A stretch of DNA of 64,000 nucleotides from Gorsachius magnificus (taxonomy: Eukaryota > Chordata > Aves > Pelecaniformes > Ardeidae): NCBI GenBank assembly GCA_034008185.1, contig CM067109.1, positions 60,256,801 to 60,320,800 of the forward strand. Direction: 5' to 3'. Under the pieces are notes generated by a model. It was not told where the DNA came from. It saw nothing but the letters and a program-made list of their open reading frames with translations, and did not search any database. Shown here one piece after another: positions 47,279 to 61,900 of this stretch. Numbering within the stretch: the stretch's first letter is position 1; each line of letters opens with the position of its first letter. A program made the translations under genes and the position numbers.

Positions 47279-49659
47279 AACAAGTGGAAAAGGTAATGGT
47301 CAGGACAGTTCTTAAAGATAAGGAAGGTGCCCAGGCTTGTGTGGTGTTTGTTGAAAGCCAGGCTTTTTAATCATAGAAATTAGAGACCACCTGTGCAGAA
47401 AGCTTTTGAAAGGACTAAACCTAAAGTGGACGGTCTGGGTTCCTATTCTCTGTCACTTGAGGTTGGACATTTGTATATTTTATAAAGATGGTGTAAGGCT
47501 ATGTGGGATTTGGACATTTATTATCCTTTTACCCCTTAGGTACAGACAACGAGCATACAAAACCAGTGAGTGCTTTCTGGTAAACAGCAATCAATACAGT
47601 ACCAGTATTTCAAAATTAAAATGGCTTCCCTTGGTCCTTTCGAGCAAAATTCAAAATCTCATTTTAGTCAGCAAAGAAAATAAATATGGAGACAAAGGAA
47701 GTCTGAAAGTTTACACTTAAAAAGATATATGTGGGCTGAATGAGTATTAAAAGTGTTTTATATATGAGGTATAGAACAGATGGGAAGATGTATTAACGAT
47801 GAGTGTAAGTAAACAGCTGCAATACCTATAACAATTAAGACACATATAATAATTAAGATATCTCATCTATTTAGCAACCTTTTTTGCTATTTTTAAAATA
47901 AATTTTAATATAAAGAATAAGACTTCTTAATTTCTCCCCAGTCATCTATAATGTTTTGCCTAACCTGCACACTATGACTAGTGTGGTATTACTAATTCTG
48001 TAGAATTGGTCTTTCCTTCATCTTAGCCTAGATTAGCCATATTCCACTGTATTTCAGCCAGTTTTTATGTAAATATCACTTTTTATTATTTAACATAATG
48101 GCTGGTTCCATTAATCTATGCAGCAGTAAGTGTGTTATTGGCACAAACTAGAGATTCAAATTTTTTCTTGGCACTGGCAGCTTATTTTAGAACCAAAAAT
48201 GACAAGATAACTTTAATGAATTTATTATGCAGAGATCAGTTGTTATGCATCATAAGGTGAGATACAGGTGGTTTAGAAAAAGAAAGGTGACCATTACTTT
48301 GATTTTAATCCAAACCCCCTCATTAAGTACTTCTCTTGAAAATCACTATCCTCCTTTATCAGTACAACCCAAATATCTTAGTTATACTTAGCTGTGCATT
48401 TCAAAATTCTGGAAATTTGGACTGTCAATGAGAACTTTTTATAGAATGCCCTTGAGTCCATATTATTCTAACACAGACACAAATGTTTTAACTATTATTA
48501 AGTTTTGTACCAAAGTACTGAGATGATAATCCAGTCTCCATCACACTAAGTGCTTAGACAACTGTATGAAATCAGAGTTCCTCCCCTCAGTAGCTGGTGG
48601 TGGAAAAAGATAAATGACATTCAGAGTACCTGGTAAGAAGAATATGATTCATCATGTGCATAATTTCAGGTACATTGATATATGCGTACCCTTCTATATA
48701 GTTAGCATACCATCAGTCTTTTCCTCATCATCGGAGCTGTCATTGAGTTGCTGATTATTTATTACAGATAGATGTCCAGGAGGTAATTTAAAGAAGTATT
48801 TTACTTCTCTATATGATCTAGCAGTAGATCTTTGCAAGTATCAGTCAATGATGCATCTAGTAGAAGGCAGCATCTTTTGTATAATAGGACCTAAGTTAAA
48901 ATGGTAGTGTTGGTGCTCTGTTTTGCTTTTTTGGAAAACAGGCAGATGAGACGGTTTGATTTTTAGCTTGGTTTTACTGAAAGTTTGTGTGTATGAAATT
49001 ATTGCAATTGTATTGTTAAGTGCAGGTCACTGTCACAGGCAAACTGAAAAGCCTAAGTTAGAGTAACCTTGGGCCATACTTTTGGCAAACCAATTACATC
49101 TGACAGAAAATATTTTGCAGTGTATTAACAGATATTTCATTATTTTGCAGGCAATACCTATAACTTTGAGGAAATACAGTTGCTATTTGCTGTAATTGGT
49201 GGTTTGTTCATTTACATGTATTCCTATCTGAAAAGGGGAAATGGAAAAATGCAGTCTTGGAAAAACAGGTATTGAATTGCTGGCAGTAGACTTGAGCCTC
49301 ATGGCTTGGGAGGGCAATGAGAGTTTGAAGTGTTGATCATGCACTTGTTCCTCCAGCAAGTGGAGGGTTCAGAGCTCACGTTGCCTCCAAAGCAGCTTTA
49401 TCTAGCGGTATAACTACTGCTCTGCCGTAGTCAACAGTGGCTCGCTTTGGGTAATTTTACTGTCCCTGTGAGATACAATTTCATCAGGGCAGTTCAAGGA
49501 ATAGTTACTGATCAGTTACTGTGGTTTGCACTATTCCATTACTATTCCACTGTCCTCTGTATCATTGAAATTGCATTCATTTATATGATTAGCCATAAAT
49601 AGCAATGATCTTGGATGACTTGGGTGTGTGAGCATAGGCTTAAAGGTGTGTGTGCAATG

Positions 49660-50235
49660 ATACTGGCACCGCTATGAAAATGCGACACTTAAGGGATGAA
49701 TAGATTGGTGCAAAATAATTTCTTGTTCGAGGAAGAATAAAGATAGCCAGGAATTTGTGCTGTGTACTACACTGACAAATTAATCATAAATTTTCCTCGG
49801 GAATTAATCCTACTTTATCACCTCTTAACTGCTTATTGCTGGGTGTCTAGCCTAAAGTCAGTGGTAATACCAGTGACATTTATTGCATAACCAGCTAGTG
49901 TAAACTTTTCACTCTCTCGCATTGCTGTAAAACACCTCTGGCGGACATAGAGCACTAAGGAAAAGGCACATCCGCTGTCATAGCCTGTGTTCAGTGACCT
50001 TCAGGGCATCATTTGAGACCTGTCCAGTTATGCAGGCTCTTGCCCAAGGAAGAAGGTTGACACTTGCAGGGTTTGTAACACTAGAGGATAAGCACCTCTT
50101 TTGGGATTAATCAGATGTTAATTTTGTTGTTTAATTTGTGGTGCAAGCTTTTATCAAATAACTAATTAAATCCCTTTTATTGCTACCAGGCACCATCACC
50201 AAGTTATCATTTAGCTAAAATTTATGGCAATCATA
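49660..50235. other. Candidate conserved noncoding block in intron 2
   Basis: About 575 bp of non-repetitive, information-rich sequence with several TAATTA/ATTAATC cores (GGGAATTAATCC, GGGATTAATCAG, AACTAATTAAATCCC), CAGCTAG and E-box-like words, and no coding frame. It may be a cis-regulatory element of SLC24A2 or a neighbour. This is inference from texture only. Confidence 0.2.
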
Positions 50236-50741
50236 TGTTTTGAGTGGAAAAAACCCAGATTTTGTAACTCCAGAAATTGCTTTGTCCAGGACTCATTAAA
50301 ATAGTTTGTATTATTAAGTTACACATTTTTAAAGCAGTCATCTAAAGAATTTGAAAGCATCATGCTGTCTACCAGCTATTTGTTTGTTTCTGTATAATTT
50401 TATTGCTATTTAAATATTCCTATTTTTCTGCTTTATTCTTAATATTCATTGTCTTTATTTGCTACACTTTGTTTTAATTTAGAATGTTTCAGAAGTCACA
50501 GACAGAATACCTGAGTCTCCTCTCACTCAAAACCAATGGCAAAATTTCTCTAAAATTTAGTCAGAGAATGATCATGGACTACATTTCAGATTAATATTGC
50601 CATTGGTTTTTGTGTTTGGTTTCTGAGATCAAATTGCTACTTGCTGCCACTCAGAATCCTACTCTACAAATCATAATGAAGTGATTTTTATAAACTTTTA
50701 ATTGTATCGTTCTCAGTCTGTACTAGAATAATTTACTATGT

Positions 50742-50792
50742 GCATGTGTGTATAGCCACACCTATGTATACACATGCATGCGTGCATATATA
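50742..50792. repeat. Alternating purine-pyrimidine (TG/CA) stretch
   Basis: Degenerate TGTGCATGTGTGTATA ... TATACACATGCATGCGTGCATATATA. Mostly alternating purine and pyrimidine, the sequence type that can flip to Z-DNA. Confidence 0.55.
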
Positions 50793-53700
50793 GTCATGAG
50801 TCTGAAAGGTGGTATGTAGGCCATGTGAAAGGTCAATGAGATACAGTGCAGATCCATAGGATGGTAATTTGCATGCTTCCTACATCATTTTACCTGTCCT
50901 CTGCCTAGTAACCCATTTCCATAAGACTTACTCCAATATTTAAAATTTCTGAGCAGCACATTTCCCATACTTTTTTTCCAGATTAGCTGTTCAGAGAAAT
51001 GTCTGTATTTTCTCCTTAAATTTGGACTCCTTCCAAGCAACAAATCACTCCTGCCTGAGGCTGAGGACATGACGTACTGAGCTATTGACATATTTTATTA
51101 TACCTTAATATATCACGCTAGTAATTCTTGCTATCCTGTGCCTCTACAGGGATAGAAACAGGAGGTCTGCATCACTGGAGAGGGATGATTTTCTTGCTTT
51201 CCGGTGAGGTAATCAGGACTTTATTCAATCATGGGAATGGCCTAGAGCACTGTTCTTTACTACATGACATTTCATGCAGAGAAAAGGCCATTTCTTATTC
51301 AGAAGAAAGGTCAACAGCTGGAATTACAGTAACGAGAATTTGTTACATAAGCAAGAAATTGTGCAGTAAGTTGGGACATGAATTTATAGTATTACTTTCT
51401 TCACTTAAAGTATCTAACTGGAAAGCATAAGTCTTCTTAAGCAAAGGAATAGAAAAGTAGTCAGACCCATACCCTAATTATCTGCAAATACATTAGTACA
51501 TACATTTGTGAATATATTAGTAATTATTTACAAATATCAATATTGAAAGTATTTTAACATATATTAGTATTGAAATGACTTATTGAAGTATTTGGATAAC
51601 TTCCTTTGTCCATTGTTTGCTTGTGAGCAATTCCGTAAGGGTATTTATAATGTAATATGTAGTATATATATTTAGCATCCTAAAACCGTGCAACCTCTTC
51701 TTTTATATTAAGGGCCATGGGAAATAAGTGTTGATCTATAATCTCACACGTGGACTTGCATAAAAAAATGCAGACTCGCATCTTAAAATAACAGCAGTAG
51801 GCTCAGTAACAGGCAGGGACTGAATTGCAAAATCATGCCTTCATTTTGGATTTAAGAGTTGAGGTGTGGTTCTCTCTTCCATTTAATCTTCTTAGAAACC
51901 TGTGGCTTTCAAGCCTTGTGGAACGTTGTACAGTGTGCTGTAGGAAGGTTTATTTCTGCTTGCTTGATTGGATTACTGTGTGCGAGAAAAACAGTAGTCA
52001 GCATATTGACTGCAAAATGGTCTTGAGGCAAGGCAGAACATGTGGCAACTAGAGAAAGATGGCAGACAAGGCAGTAGTGAGGCTTGGTGGAAACTGGCAA
52101 ACAAACCAGATACCATATATGAGGCTCTTATTCCGTGGCATGCTATTTTGGAAGCATCATGGTAAGCATAATCTCGTTAGCAGCCCTTTTTGCCAAAGTT
52201 TTCAATGTTAGTAGATTTCCTGCCTAAGAATTCTTCCCATCACTAACATTATTGTCCCTCCTTAAAAGTATTAGGAGAACTAGTAGGGAAAAAAGTTAAA
52301 TTGGACTTGAACAAACCTGTAGGTTTAGATTTTTTTAATTCTGAGAATGACTTTTTTTCCTTTTTTTTTTTTTGTGAGGGGAAAGGACTACACTGCCTAT
52401 AAGGTAGGATTGAAGTTGATGGCAAATTTTGCTGTTGATTTTGATGAAAGTGAAATTAAGCCCAAAAGTCAGGACACTGAGAATTATGATCTTGCTGCTC
52501 CTCTGGTCTCTCTGTGCCACTGTATAATTCCAAGCTTATCTGAGCTGCTCTCCTTCCATATTAAATCACCCCTAGCAAACAAACAAAGCAATTTCTTTTG
52601 GACTCAGAGCAAGCGAAACAGGCTTTATCAGCTTTCTGTGCCCTTGGACTTAAACTGGAAAAGGGCACTCAGTGTTTCACAGCCTGGTCTGTCCTGTCAT
52701 GTGAGTAGTTTTTGGATTATTGATAAATCTCAAAGCAATTATTACATGGTGGGCCCATAACACTCTCTCTCTCGGACACCTCATCCCTAGAAACCACTGC
52801 TGTCTTTGTCACTTTTAGGGATCCATCTCTTTAAGGTGAATGGTGGGTATGTGTCAAGTCAGTCAGTTACTTTCTGAAACATAGAAAAAGCTACTGCTCT
52901 GCAGTTAGTCAATTAGTACACGTACAGGCACATTTTTGTGAGTGATAGAGAACTCTTCTCTGGAAATAACCTGGTCTTCCTATGGAAAACAGTATGGAAA
53001 AAAAAAAAAAGCAGACTAACTAAGTTTCAGGTTTAGCTGATCTGCATTCAAAATTGCCAATGAGAAGTTCAAGACTTAGACAACTGCAGAATGCAACTCT
53101 TGGCCCCAGATTCACCTGGCTTAGCTGTGCTGCCTGACCTATGCATATAGTCTCAGGTTACGTCTGTGATCAGTACAGAGAAATGGGCATTTTTAAAGCA
53201 TGGCTTGCATCTTTCTTATAAGGATTAATCCTCTCCTGACCTGAAATTGGGCAAAATTAATCTGGACCATCACCGACAGCAATAGGTTGGTAAAATCTGA
53301 AAAGCCACTCCTGTGCTTTTATTGCAACAGCCTGAATACATATCATGGTTTTGCCCTTTCTAACACCTGAAATTGCATCAGGTTGTGGTGAGGGTGAGAA
53401 CATGATGTCATTTTGCATGGCATCACCTTCAAGGTAGGGCGATTCAAAATCGCTGTTTTCCAGTAGGCAAAATAAAATGTTTATTTAGGTGTTAATCAAG
53501 TCTGTGAACATTTAATTTGGTCCCTTGGTATTCAGGTCAGTATGTAGATACCACATGTCATTCCAAAGAGGTGCATGCAGCAAATAAGCTATTAGGTGAA
53601 TCTTACTGTTATTTATCAAAAAGTCACTGGCACTGCAGCCAGAGAGACTGTTAACATATATGATTCATAGCAGATTTTTCTGATTTATCTTTTTGATCAG

Positions 53701-56700
53701 ATGAGGTATAATTTTAACTTTCACAGAATTACAGTATTGGTTAACCCATTCTTTAATTAATTAAATTTTCATTAGTCTTCATTGTGGACGACAGAATATT
53801 GTAAAGAATGAATTAAATTGTATTTGGATCCTAAAATAATGAGGAAAGCCTTGTTAGGACTCTGCAACTCCAGCTTCCAAAGGAAATATGAGTGGTTAAT
53901 TATGAAAATTCAGATTACATTGTTCTTGCTCCATCTGCTTTTTACTGCCCTTGGAAGTTTGTTCTTCACAATTAAATGCTAATTGTTGTTTTCAAATATT
54001 TTACAATATAGTGAGGGAATAGAGCTTGCTGTGAGAAAGCATATGTGCACAGTTCTTTAACAAAAGTAAATCAAGTTGCGGTCATGGCTCATTCAGATTT
54101 GGTTGAATTTGGGCAAGTAATTTCTTTCACTATGTCTCAGACTTGTAAAATCGTATGCCTGCCTTATTTGTTTGTGAAAAATGAACTGGATGTCCTTATA
54201 TGTCACCCCATTAAAATAATCAGCTCTACAATGTCTGTGTGTAGCAAGAAGACAGTGGCATTTCACTCATGAAAGGTAGAGCACCGTCAGTTTGTTCCTG
54301 TTGCACTGTTCTGACCACCACCCTTTTTTGACATCATCAATGAATTGTCAAAGTAGTGATTATAGTGTCGTCTTGCTGTTAGTATAGGGATAAAAGAGTA
54401 AGGCATAATGAGAAACAGTTATTTTTTAAAAGGCAAAGTTCCTCCCATTACATTAAGGATTTGATGCCATATCTCATTTTTATGCATGTGTTATTTCATA
54501 TTAACCACAGATTTTGTACCATACATACCACTGTCCATTTGCTGTGGAAAATCTGAAATTTACTGTCTTCCCTTTGCTGGCCACCCCTCTGAGACATGAG
54601 TACATTCTTCCTAAGCGTAGGGGATGGGGTGGGGTGCAGAGGACCGGCCAATGCTAAGCCTCAGCCAATGCTCCCTGACCTCTCTAGGGCCAACACTGGT
54701 TGCAATTTGTTCACCAAGCCTCTTACAGCAAAGGGAGAGTGAAGAAAACCAGCAGGATTTGGGCAAGGATCCATGACTTCCCTGTTTTCCTAATATCCTG
54801 ACATTTCTGTTTTGATGTGTCAGGTTTGCCAGATGCTGTCAGGGGCTGAGACTGTTGTGTCACTGTTCCCTAAAGTGTGGGCTGAGAAACCCTTTCTGGC
54901 AGCCTGTGAAAGACCACATAGCAAAGTGCTTCCTGATACCAAGAGCAGGAGAATAATCTGTTCTTTCAGCTCAAAACGTCAGCCAGGGATTGCGTGTTGC
55001 AGAGAGCTGACCAGCTGCATGGGGCTGCCTTTCTCTTTGCAGTAGGTGGATATCACCATTTTTGGTTTTAATGCATTTTGGATAGATGCAGAGTGCTAGA
55101 AGAACTTTATGTAATTGCAGCGTACTCTGTGGAGAAAGCAATGATCATTAAGATGCTGCTTGACAGCAAACATTGTGGAAAAGAGAAGCAGGGTTTTCTA
55201 ACTCTTGATGACATCCTGTACCTTGCTGACTTTTTGTATTGGAAGGGAGCTATGTTAACCCCCTTAGCAAGGACAACTTTGCTGGAAATCTAGTTTTTCT
55301 AGGCTTCAGAAAAACAGAACTATTACCATAAGATGTGTGCTGTGCTCCTAATGTGAGAAGCTTACTTAAGTTCATGAAGCTACATGGGATGAATATAAAG
55401 AATTGTGTTGAGCAGAACTGCTAATTTCTGTGAGCAGAAATTTATACAGAATATATCTGTGTTTATGAATTTTACTTTTGGTAAAATGCAGCACCATTTC
55501 CTGTGAAAAAAAAATTTGATGCCTTATTCACTGGACTTCCAAAATATGGTGCTACATTAGACAAAGCTGCATGTCCACTGGGTGAATTTATTCCTTATAA
55601 AATGCATAAAAGCTTAAAAAAACCCCAATAGAATAAATCTTTTTCATGTGATTGAACTGTGGGGGGTGACTGCTGGCAGTGCTCCCCTGGGTCTGGGGTG
55701 GCAAGTTCTGTTGGTTTTGGTTAGTTCCACTTGGGTATTTTATGTCCAGGCAAGCATGAACTCTCCAAACTGGAATTTAGGATAAGAAGTTTAACTGAGA
55801 TCAGAAGGTAAGATTAGATGCAATACTGAAAATTCAGGCTCCTTATCAGGAGAAACAGTTGTGATTCTCATGTTTTCCCGTCTTTTTCTTTAGCAAGGTT
55901 GCTAGCATTGCCAGTGCAGCATGTATGCCAGTTATACACTTGTCATGAAGTAAACTTCTTTTATCAATGCTGCTACCACAGAAATTCCAGTCAAGATGTA
56001 GGAGGATGACTGTGTTTTGTCAGAGGCAGATCCAGTCCAACCATTATGGTTTGGGACTTTTTGTGACAGTTGGCCATTTCCATCACTTAAAAGTTCATGG
56101 CCTGATTTTTTTCACTCTTTCACCAGTTACGAGTTTGTTGGAGTATAAGATATAGTTTACAAAAAAAATTTATATAATGGGATATGTGGAAAGCAAAATA
56201 ATAATTTACTGAGTCTATTTCTTTGTCCTATGAGTCAGGAAAAAAACAATGCACAGCTTATATAAGGTTTCAACAAAGCTGCAACTGAACAAAGCTAAAA
56301 GAACCCTACAACCTTAAAGCATTATCAAGTCTAAATTACTATTCTAAATTACTCTCCTAATACACTATGGAATTAATCATGACTCACCTATCAGTGGATC
56401 ACAAATTAGTAGCCACAGAAATGCGCAATGGTTTGCTATTATAAAATACACGTATCGAGAGTTGCTCCGGCCATTTGTAAGTGGCTTGTCAATTAGGAGT
56501 CTTGAGGTTAATGTTTCCGCTCATGTTGTTAAAAGAAGAGCTGAGGACAATCAAGAGAGAGGTTCGAATGTCAGCTTTCACTGTCATATATACGGTGTTT
56601 TGCTGATAGGTGTGCAGATGCATTTTAATTGGGTCCATGATGCAGCTTGGATATGCTGGCTCTCTGTCAGTATAATTGAGAAAAGAACATATTTACTGTA

Positions 56701-58456
56701 TGCCTAGGGCATTTAATCTCTGTATAGTGACAGCAGAGGGTTTCTGCTTACCAAACAGGAGAAATCAGCATAGCCAAATGTGCGTGCATTCCTGCTGTGA
56801 TGTGTTCCCATTACAGACACATGCTAGTCCTTCAGCAGAGAGAGACATAAATAACAGAAGAACAGTCCCTTCCCTTTTTTTTTGTCTGCATTTAAATCTG
56901 TGAAAGAGCATTTGGTTGTCAGCGGTCAGCTCCTCTAGAAGAATATGTTAATGTCTCAGGGATTAAAACAGAGATGCTACTCATCACACTTGCCCCCAAA
57001 TAAATGTAGTGCCACAGTAACAGTACTACCAGTTCTTCCACAATTAAAACTTTTCATGTGCATTAACAGACTGAAATCAGAAAGACAATGTGTAATAGTG
57101 CCATCTGGTGACCTTCTTTCGGATCATGGAGTGAAAATATGTGATTCAACATAAGACATTTTGCTTAGAAACACAAAAAGCCTTTAAACTTAATTTTTTA
57201 GATTCAAACTCCCTCAAAGTTCGGAATTATCAAGAGAGGATATTCTTTCAGGCCAGTAGAGGTAGGTGAGGATATACTGTTTCAGCATGGGTATAAAATG
57301 CTGGACGCATTTGTTTCTCTAGTGATACTGACATTGAAAAAATAGAACAATTTTTACATATCCTGATAGGCATATGCGGCTTCTCACTTCAGCTGAGAAC
57401 TGCAGTACCCAGACAGTTTGATGATGAAATCAGATTATTATTAAAACACTGTTTCTCCAGCAAGTGGGATGACACCTCCTGTAACAGGCTAGCCTTGCTG
57501 TTGTTGATAGATTTGTTTTGTCATGGTGTTTGTCATAGGGCTTGATCCATGGGAGCAGCAGGCTCTCTGCACTTGCTTGATCCTTAGCTAATGGGGCTTA
57601 AGATCCTGTTCAACCTCTCAGCTGAAGAAAGCAACAATAAAATATAAATGCAGGCTCCTAGCTTTGCAGGTGAATGGCTTGGAGGTCTGTATTTGTGTCC
57701 TGGGTAGGCCCACTCAGAGGAAAGACAAGAAATCTGATAACGTATCTTGCTCAACAGCAGTTGAAATAATGAAAGATCACCTTAAGCATTTTTTTCTTGA
57801 TACGTTTCCCATTTTCTCCACCTTCTTGTTCTGGGGGAGGGGGGAGGAGAAACAGTTGTTTTCATCTGAGATCTAAGTAAGAGAAAATGAGTGCATGCAC
57901 ACCATAGTTATAATAAAATATGGTGTCACATTTCCTTCCCTGTAATTATTGTCACCCGTAGTAAGAAACATCCTTCACCTGACTATGCAGATAATTAGTT
58001 ATCCAGACTTCAGGCTGGAAGGTAATAAATGTCAGCACAGATCAATCATCATGTACAGCAAATAGGTTGATGTAAGGCCCAGATGTACATGGGGTGATTT
58101 TCAGTAAGTTACCAAAGTTGCAGATATAAACATAAATATACAAGTAAGTAACTACTTTTAACAGGCAGAATATACTTGCATGTAGTATGATTTTAGTTTC
58201 TGGCAGTGGTAAAAAGAAATACTGCAAGACACACACCTGCAAAAGTATTTTGCACTTCAAAACCTTAAATTCTGGAAGTCAGATGCCTCTGTGATATTTG
58301 GTGAGCTTGAAAGACACAACTATTGTAATTTCAGCTTTTAGATTTCTTTTTTTATTGAAGGAACTTGTGTATATTGCTCCTCTGAGCACAGAGAATGTAA
58401 GCAAGCTTATTGAAATAAACAGCTTTCATTGAAGTACCTCTAATGAGGTTCTACAT

Positions 58457-58915
58457 TTAGAATCACGCCAGGGCACAGGCTAACACTGCCTCTGGAGGTT
58501 GTCCAGACCCACCCTGCCTCAGGCAGGCTCAGCTACCGCAGGTTGCTCAGGACCATATCTGGTTGGATTTGGATATCGAAGGAGGCAGGCTCCACACTGC
58601 TCCTGGGAAACCTGTTCCACTGTTTGACCACCCTCACAGTAAAAAAAATAATTTTCTTCCATAGGTCAAGAAGGAATTTCTTGCTTTTCAGTCTGTGCCA
58701 TTGTTTCCTGTCCTTTCCCTGGGATCCGCTGAGAAGGGTCTTGGCCCCTTTACACTCTCTGTTGGGTATTTTTTGTTGAAGCAACTTGCGTACATGCACA
58801 TGCGTAAGCTCTCCCTAAGCTTTTTCTTCTCCAGACTGGCCAGCCCCAGCTCTCTCAGCCCCCCTCCTATGAGATGCTCTGGACTGCATCCTACCCTGAA
58901 CACCTGGAATGGTAA
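58457..58915 (-). mobile_element. Old CR1 LINE 3' fragment, about 460 bp
   Basis: Diverged CR1 3' end on the - strand. Translation of 58533-58799 on that strand gives LDLWKKIIFFTVRVVKQWNR and SSVEPASFDIQ, the CR1 ORF2 C-terminal signature, and the upstream part reads GLRELGLASLEKKKLRESLR, the segment at which copies A and B are frameshifted. It differs strongly from the other copies, so it is another, older subfamily. The 3' octamers are reduced to a single TTTAGAATCACG-like trace at 58456. Confidence 0.85.
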
Positions 58916-61900
58916 ACGGGCAATTATTTTTCTTTGCTGTGGGCAAATTCAGGAATTCTTTCCTGAGACTGAAAACTGTCAATATTTTAGGTCTTTATTT
59001 TCATATCGGATTATTGATTTTCTGTGGGTTGAACGACATTGCCATTAATTTTATGCAGACCCCCCTCACATTTTTTCATACATTAAATGAAAGGGAAGCA
59101 AGAGATTAAATTAAGCTGAGTCACATACACAGTCCCTGTATCAAGGCAGGTAATAGTGTATCTGGCAAAATTCTTGTTTGTAACTTCAGAGTCCAGTTTT
59201 TAGCAGCTTTGCAGTAAGAATGGGAAAAATATGCTGTGTGCTATGTGTTATAGATACTCTTGTCCCAGATGAATGTTGTAGATTTTGCAGATTAAATTCT
59301 TTCTGATGTATCTCAGTTTAAATAACTGTTCAGAAAGGGAAACATGGCTCTGCATAGCACTAGGTTTGAAAGAATGGTATGGAGAGTTGCCTTAATATTG
59401 GTCTTCTGGACTCCCTGCTGTCTGTTTACGATACCTTAGAGAAAACACATTAAAAAATGGCCGTATGGAGAGGAGATAAAAGAAGTCATTAACTGATGCC
59501 CATAAAAAGCATGACATAAGCCGAAGGAGAACAACCTGCCCTTCTGGTGCAGATGGAATGAGTGGGGAATGGGGCACTTTCCTTATGTAGCTACAAAGTA
59601 AAAGATGTGTGTTTGAAAATGCTTGAGATAGGCCACTTTTTAACAGCATAAACCTGTTTCTACAGATCGGTTTGGCTGTCTTGCACAGCACAGCTCCATG
59701 GCTTCCTCTTGCTGGAGAAACTGAGTAGTGCAGATCTGCCAGAAAAGATTCAGTCCAGGAGAACAAAATGCAACGTGTCCTAATGCCAAGTTCTGGAGAG
59801 CTGGTGTACATTATATAAATCCTTTAATATCTCTGATTTCTGTTGGTGCATGAGCCTGTATGAAGTATACTTGAGATTATGAAGAAACAAGGTCAATGGG
59901 GACAAAACCTACTTTTAGTTTGTCTGTGATTATATCTAAAACCAGGCATCCTAGTGCCAACATTTCTGAAATTTTGCTTTCTTAATAGTAGACTCAGTTT
60001 TTAAAGACTATTGACACATGGGGAAAGTTTTTTAAAGTTTTGGTAGCCATTACTTAGCAGGGCAGGTGCATTGTCCATCGCAGTAGGAGCTTTGTGGTCT
60101 GTCAGCAGAAACAGGCAGCTATACTCAGTCACCTGTTCCCTGGTAAGAACTTGGTTTTTGCAGTAGACACATGTAGTTTTGGCGTACTGTTTTTCGTGTT
60201 GCTTGATTGTTCCTATGAAGCCTCTGTGTGCAAGATAGAAGAAAAGCACCTAAGATTTGTGTGTAAGTAAATGAATTATTCCAATGAGACATAAGGAAAT
60301 ACAGTTTTAATGATAATGAACTACAAACCATGTGAGAAAATATTTATACCCAATGCAAACAGCTAATACTTTGCTTAGTACCTGGCCAGCTACAGGAGGA
60401 AACGGATGAAAAATGATATGACTATGTTCCAAGAATTACTTTTAAGTAATTGGCTTTCCCACTCAAAAAGTCGTATAGAGAAACATACTGATCTCTGCTG
60501 AACTTTTGTTCAGGCAAAACATAAAGAAGATCAAAATGAGTTGTTTGATTGCTTTAGATTGCCATCATGAGCTGGCAAGACTAACTTGTCGCAGTGGAAG
60601 CCAAACGCCTTCTCTGTGAGCAATCTCTGAAGTATTAACTAGGACTAACTGAATGGATCTGTTTACCATAGGAGTGACATCTCATCGAGAACTTGGACTT
60701 CCAAACAACTCCCAACAGCATTAAAATTCAGTTGTCTGCCCTACTTTTTGCTGAAATTACTAGTAACAGAGTCTGTTTCTGAGCAACTGGGGTTTTTTTC
60801 TCATGAAATGAAAATAAGTTTATTATCACCTTTATTTTACCAGCTGTTTCTTCCTCAACACATTAGCATATGTGCCTCACAGATTCTCGACATTTTTCCC
60901 TCTTAGAATGAAAAAAACCCCACCCTTATATTTGCCTACAGTTACAGCAGCATGTTCAATTTGGAGGGCAATAAAAATGCATAGAAGGTCACATCTGCTT
61001 GATTGCACTTACAGCAAGGTGAGATTTGTCTGGCATGAGACGCCTCCGGTATGGGTATTATGATCTGACTCCATAGCCCACGAAGAGAAGTAGATGCATC
61101 TACAGTGGGTATCTAAGACAAAATTTCCTGCATTGTACCCAGGGAATGCTTTTTGTCTCTATTATATGCAGGGGGAAACTATAGAACTCGATCAGAGGTA
61201 GACTGCTATATTTAGACAGATGCACTCCATTCCATATCAGTCACCTGAACAAAGGGGTGTTTTTTTTAAATTCTTTACTCACTCTAAGGAATGAGGTTTC
61301 TGTCAATTTTAGGGCTAATTTCAGAGCAAATCTGCTAGGAAAACACTTTTTTTTTTTTGTTAGATTTGGTGGCTAAACCAAAATAATCAATTAATTAAAT
61401 AGCTCTAGCATCAGCTGCTTTCCTTCCAATTACTGGACCATGTCTGACAGTCCCTAAACATGAAGATCTTTTTAAGAGACAAAGAGCTGAGCAGGTATGT
61501 GAGATATGAGGTGAGGTGCAGTGGGGTGCTGCAGCCTATCTTTTTGAGGATGGCTTTGTTCACTACCACAGCAAGACTCTTTACATAAAGCAGCACAAAC
61601 AGGCTTGAGAAGAGTGACTAAGGTTACTAATGCGGGATTGACCTCTCTCTGGGCACCTTTAGCTAGCAACCACAATGGGTAGGTAGGAAATGGTTTTCTG
61701 CCTCATGCGTGGCAGATATTAGGAGGGCATTGGCATGAAGCCTTAAATCAGACTGAATTTCCTTTATTGCAAGAAACTGGTGAACACCTTCAGTATCCAA
61801 ATCACAGAGTCACAAGGATTTCAGTTACCACCCTCTTCATTCCCCAGTAGAGAGCACATCACCACATCAGGAGGAGAAGGGATTAAAACAATTGAATTGT

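Noticed and set aside
52347..52760. 137-codon frame in intron 2
   Set aside because: Starts in a T-rich run and shows no similarity to the missing NCKX2 exons or any family I know.
54390..54425. ATGAGAAACAG, resembling the MRN motif of a downstream NCKX2 exon
   Set aside because: Neighbouring codons do not fit and stops lie close by in frame; coincidental match.
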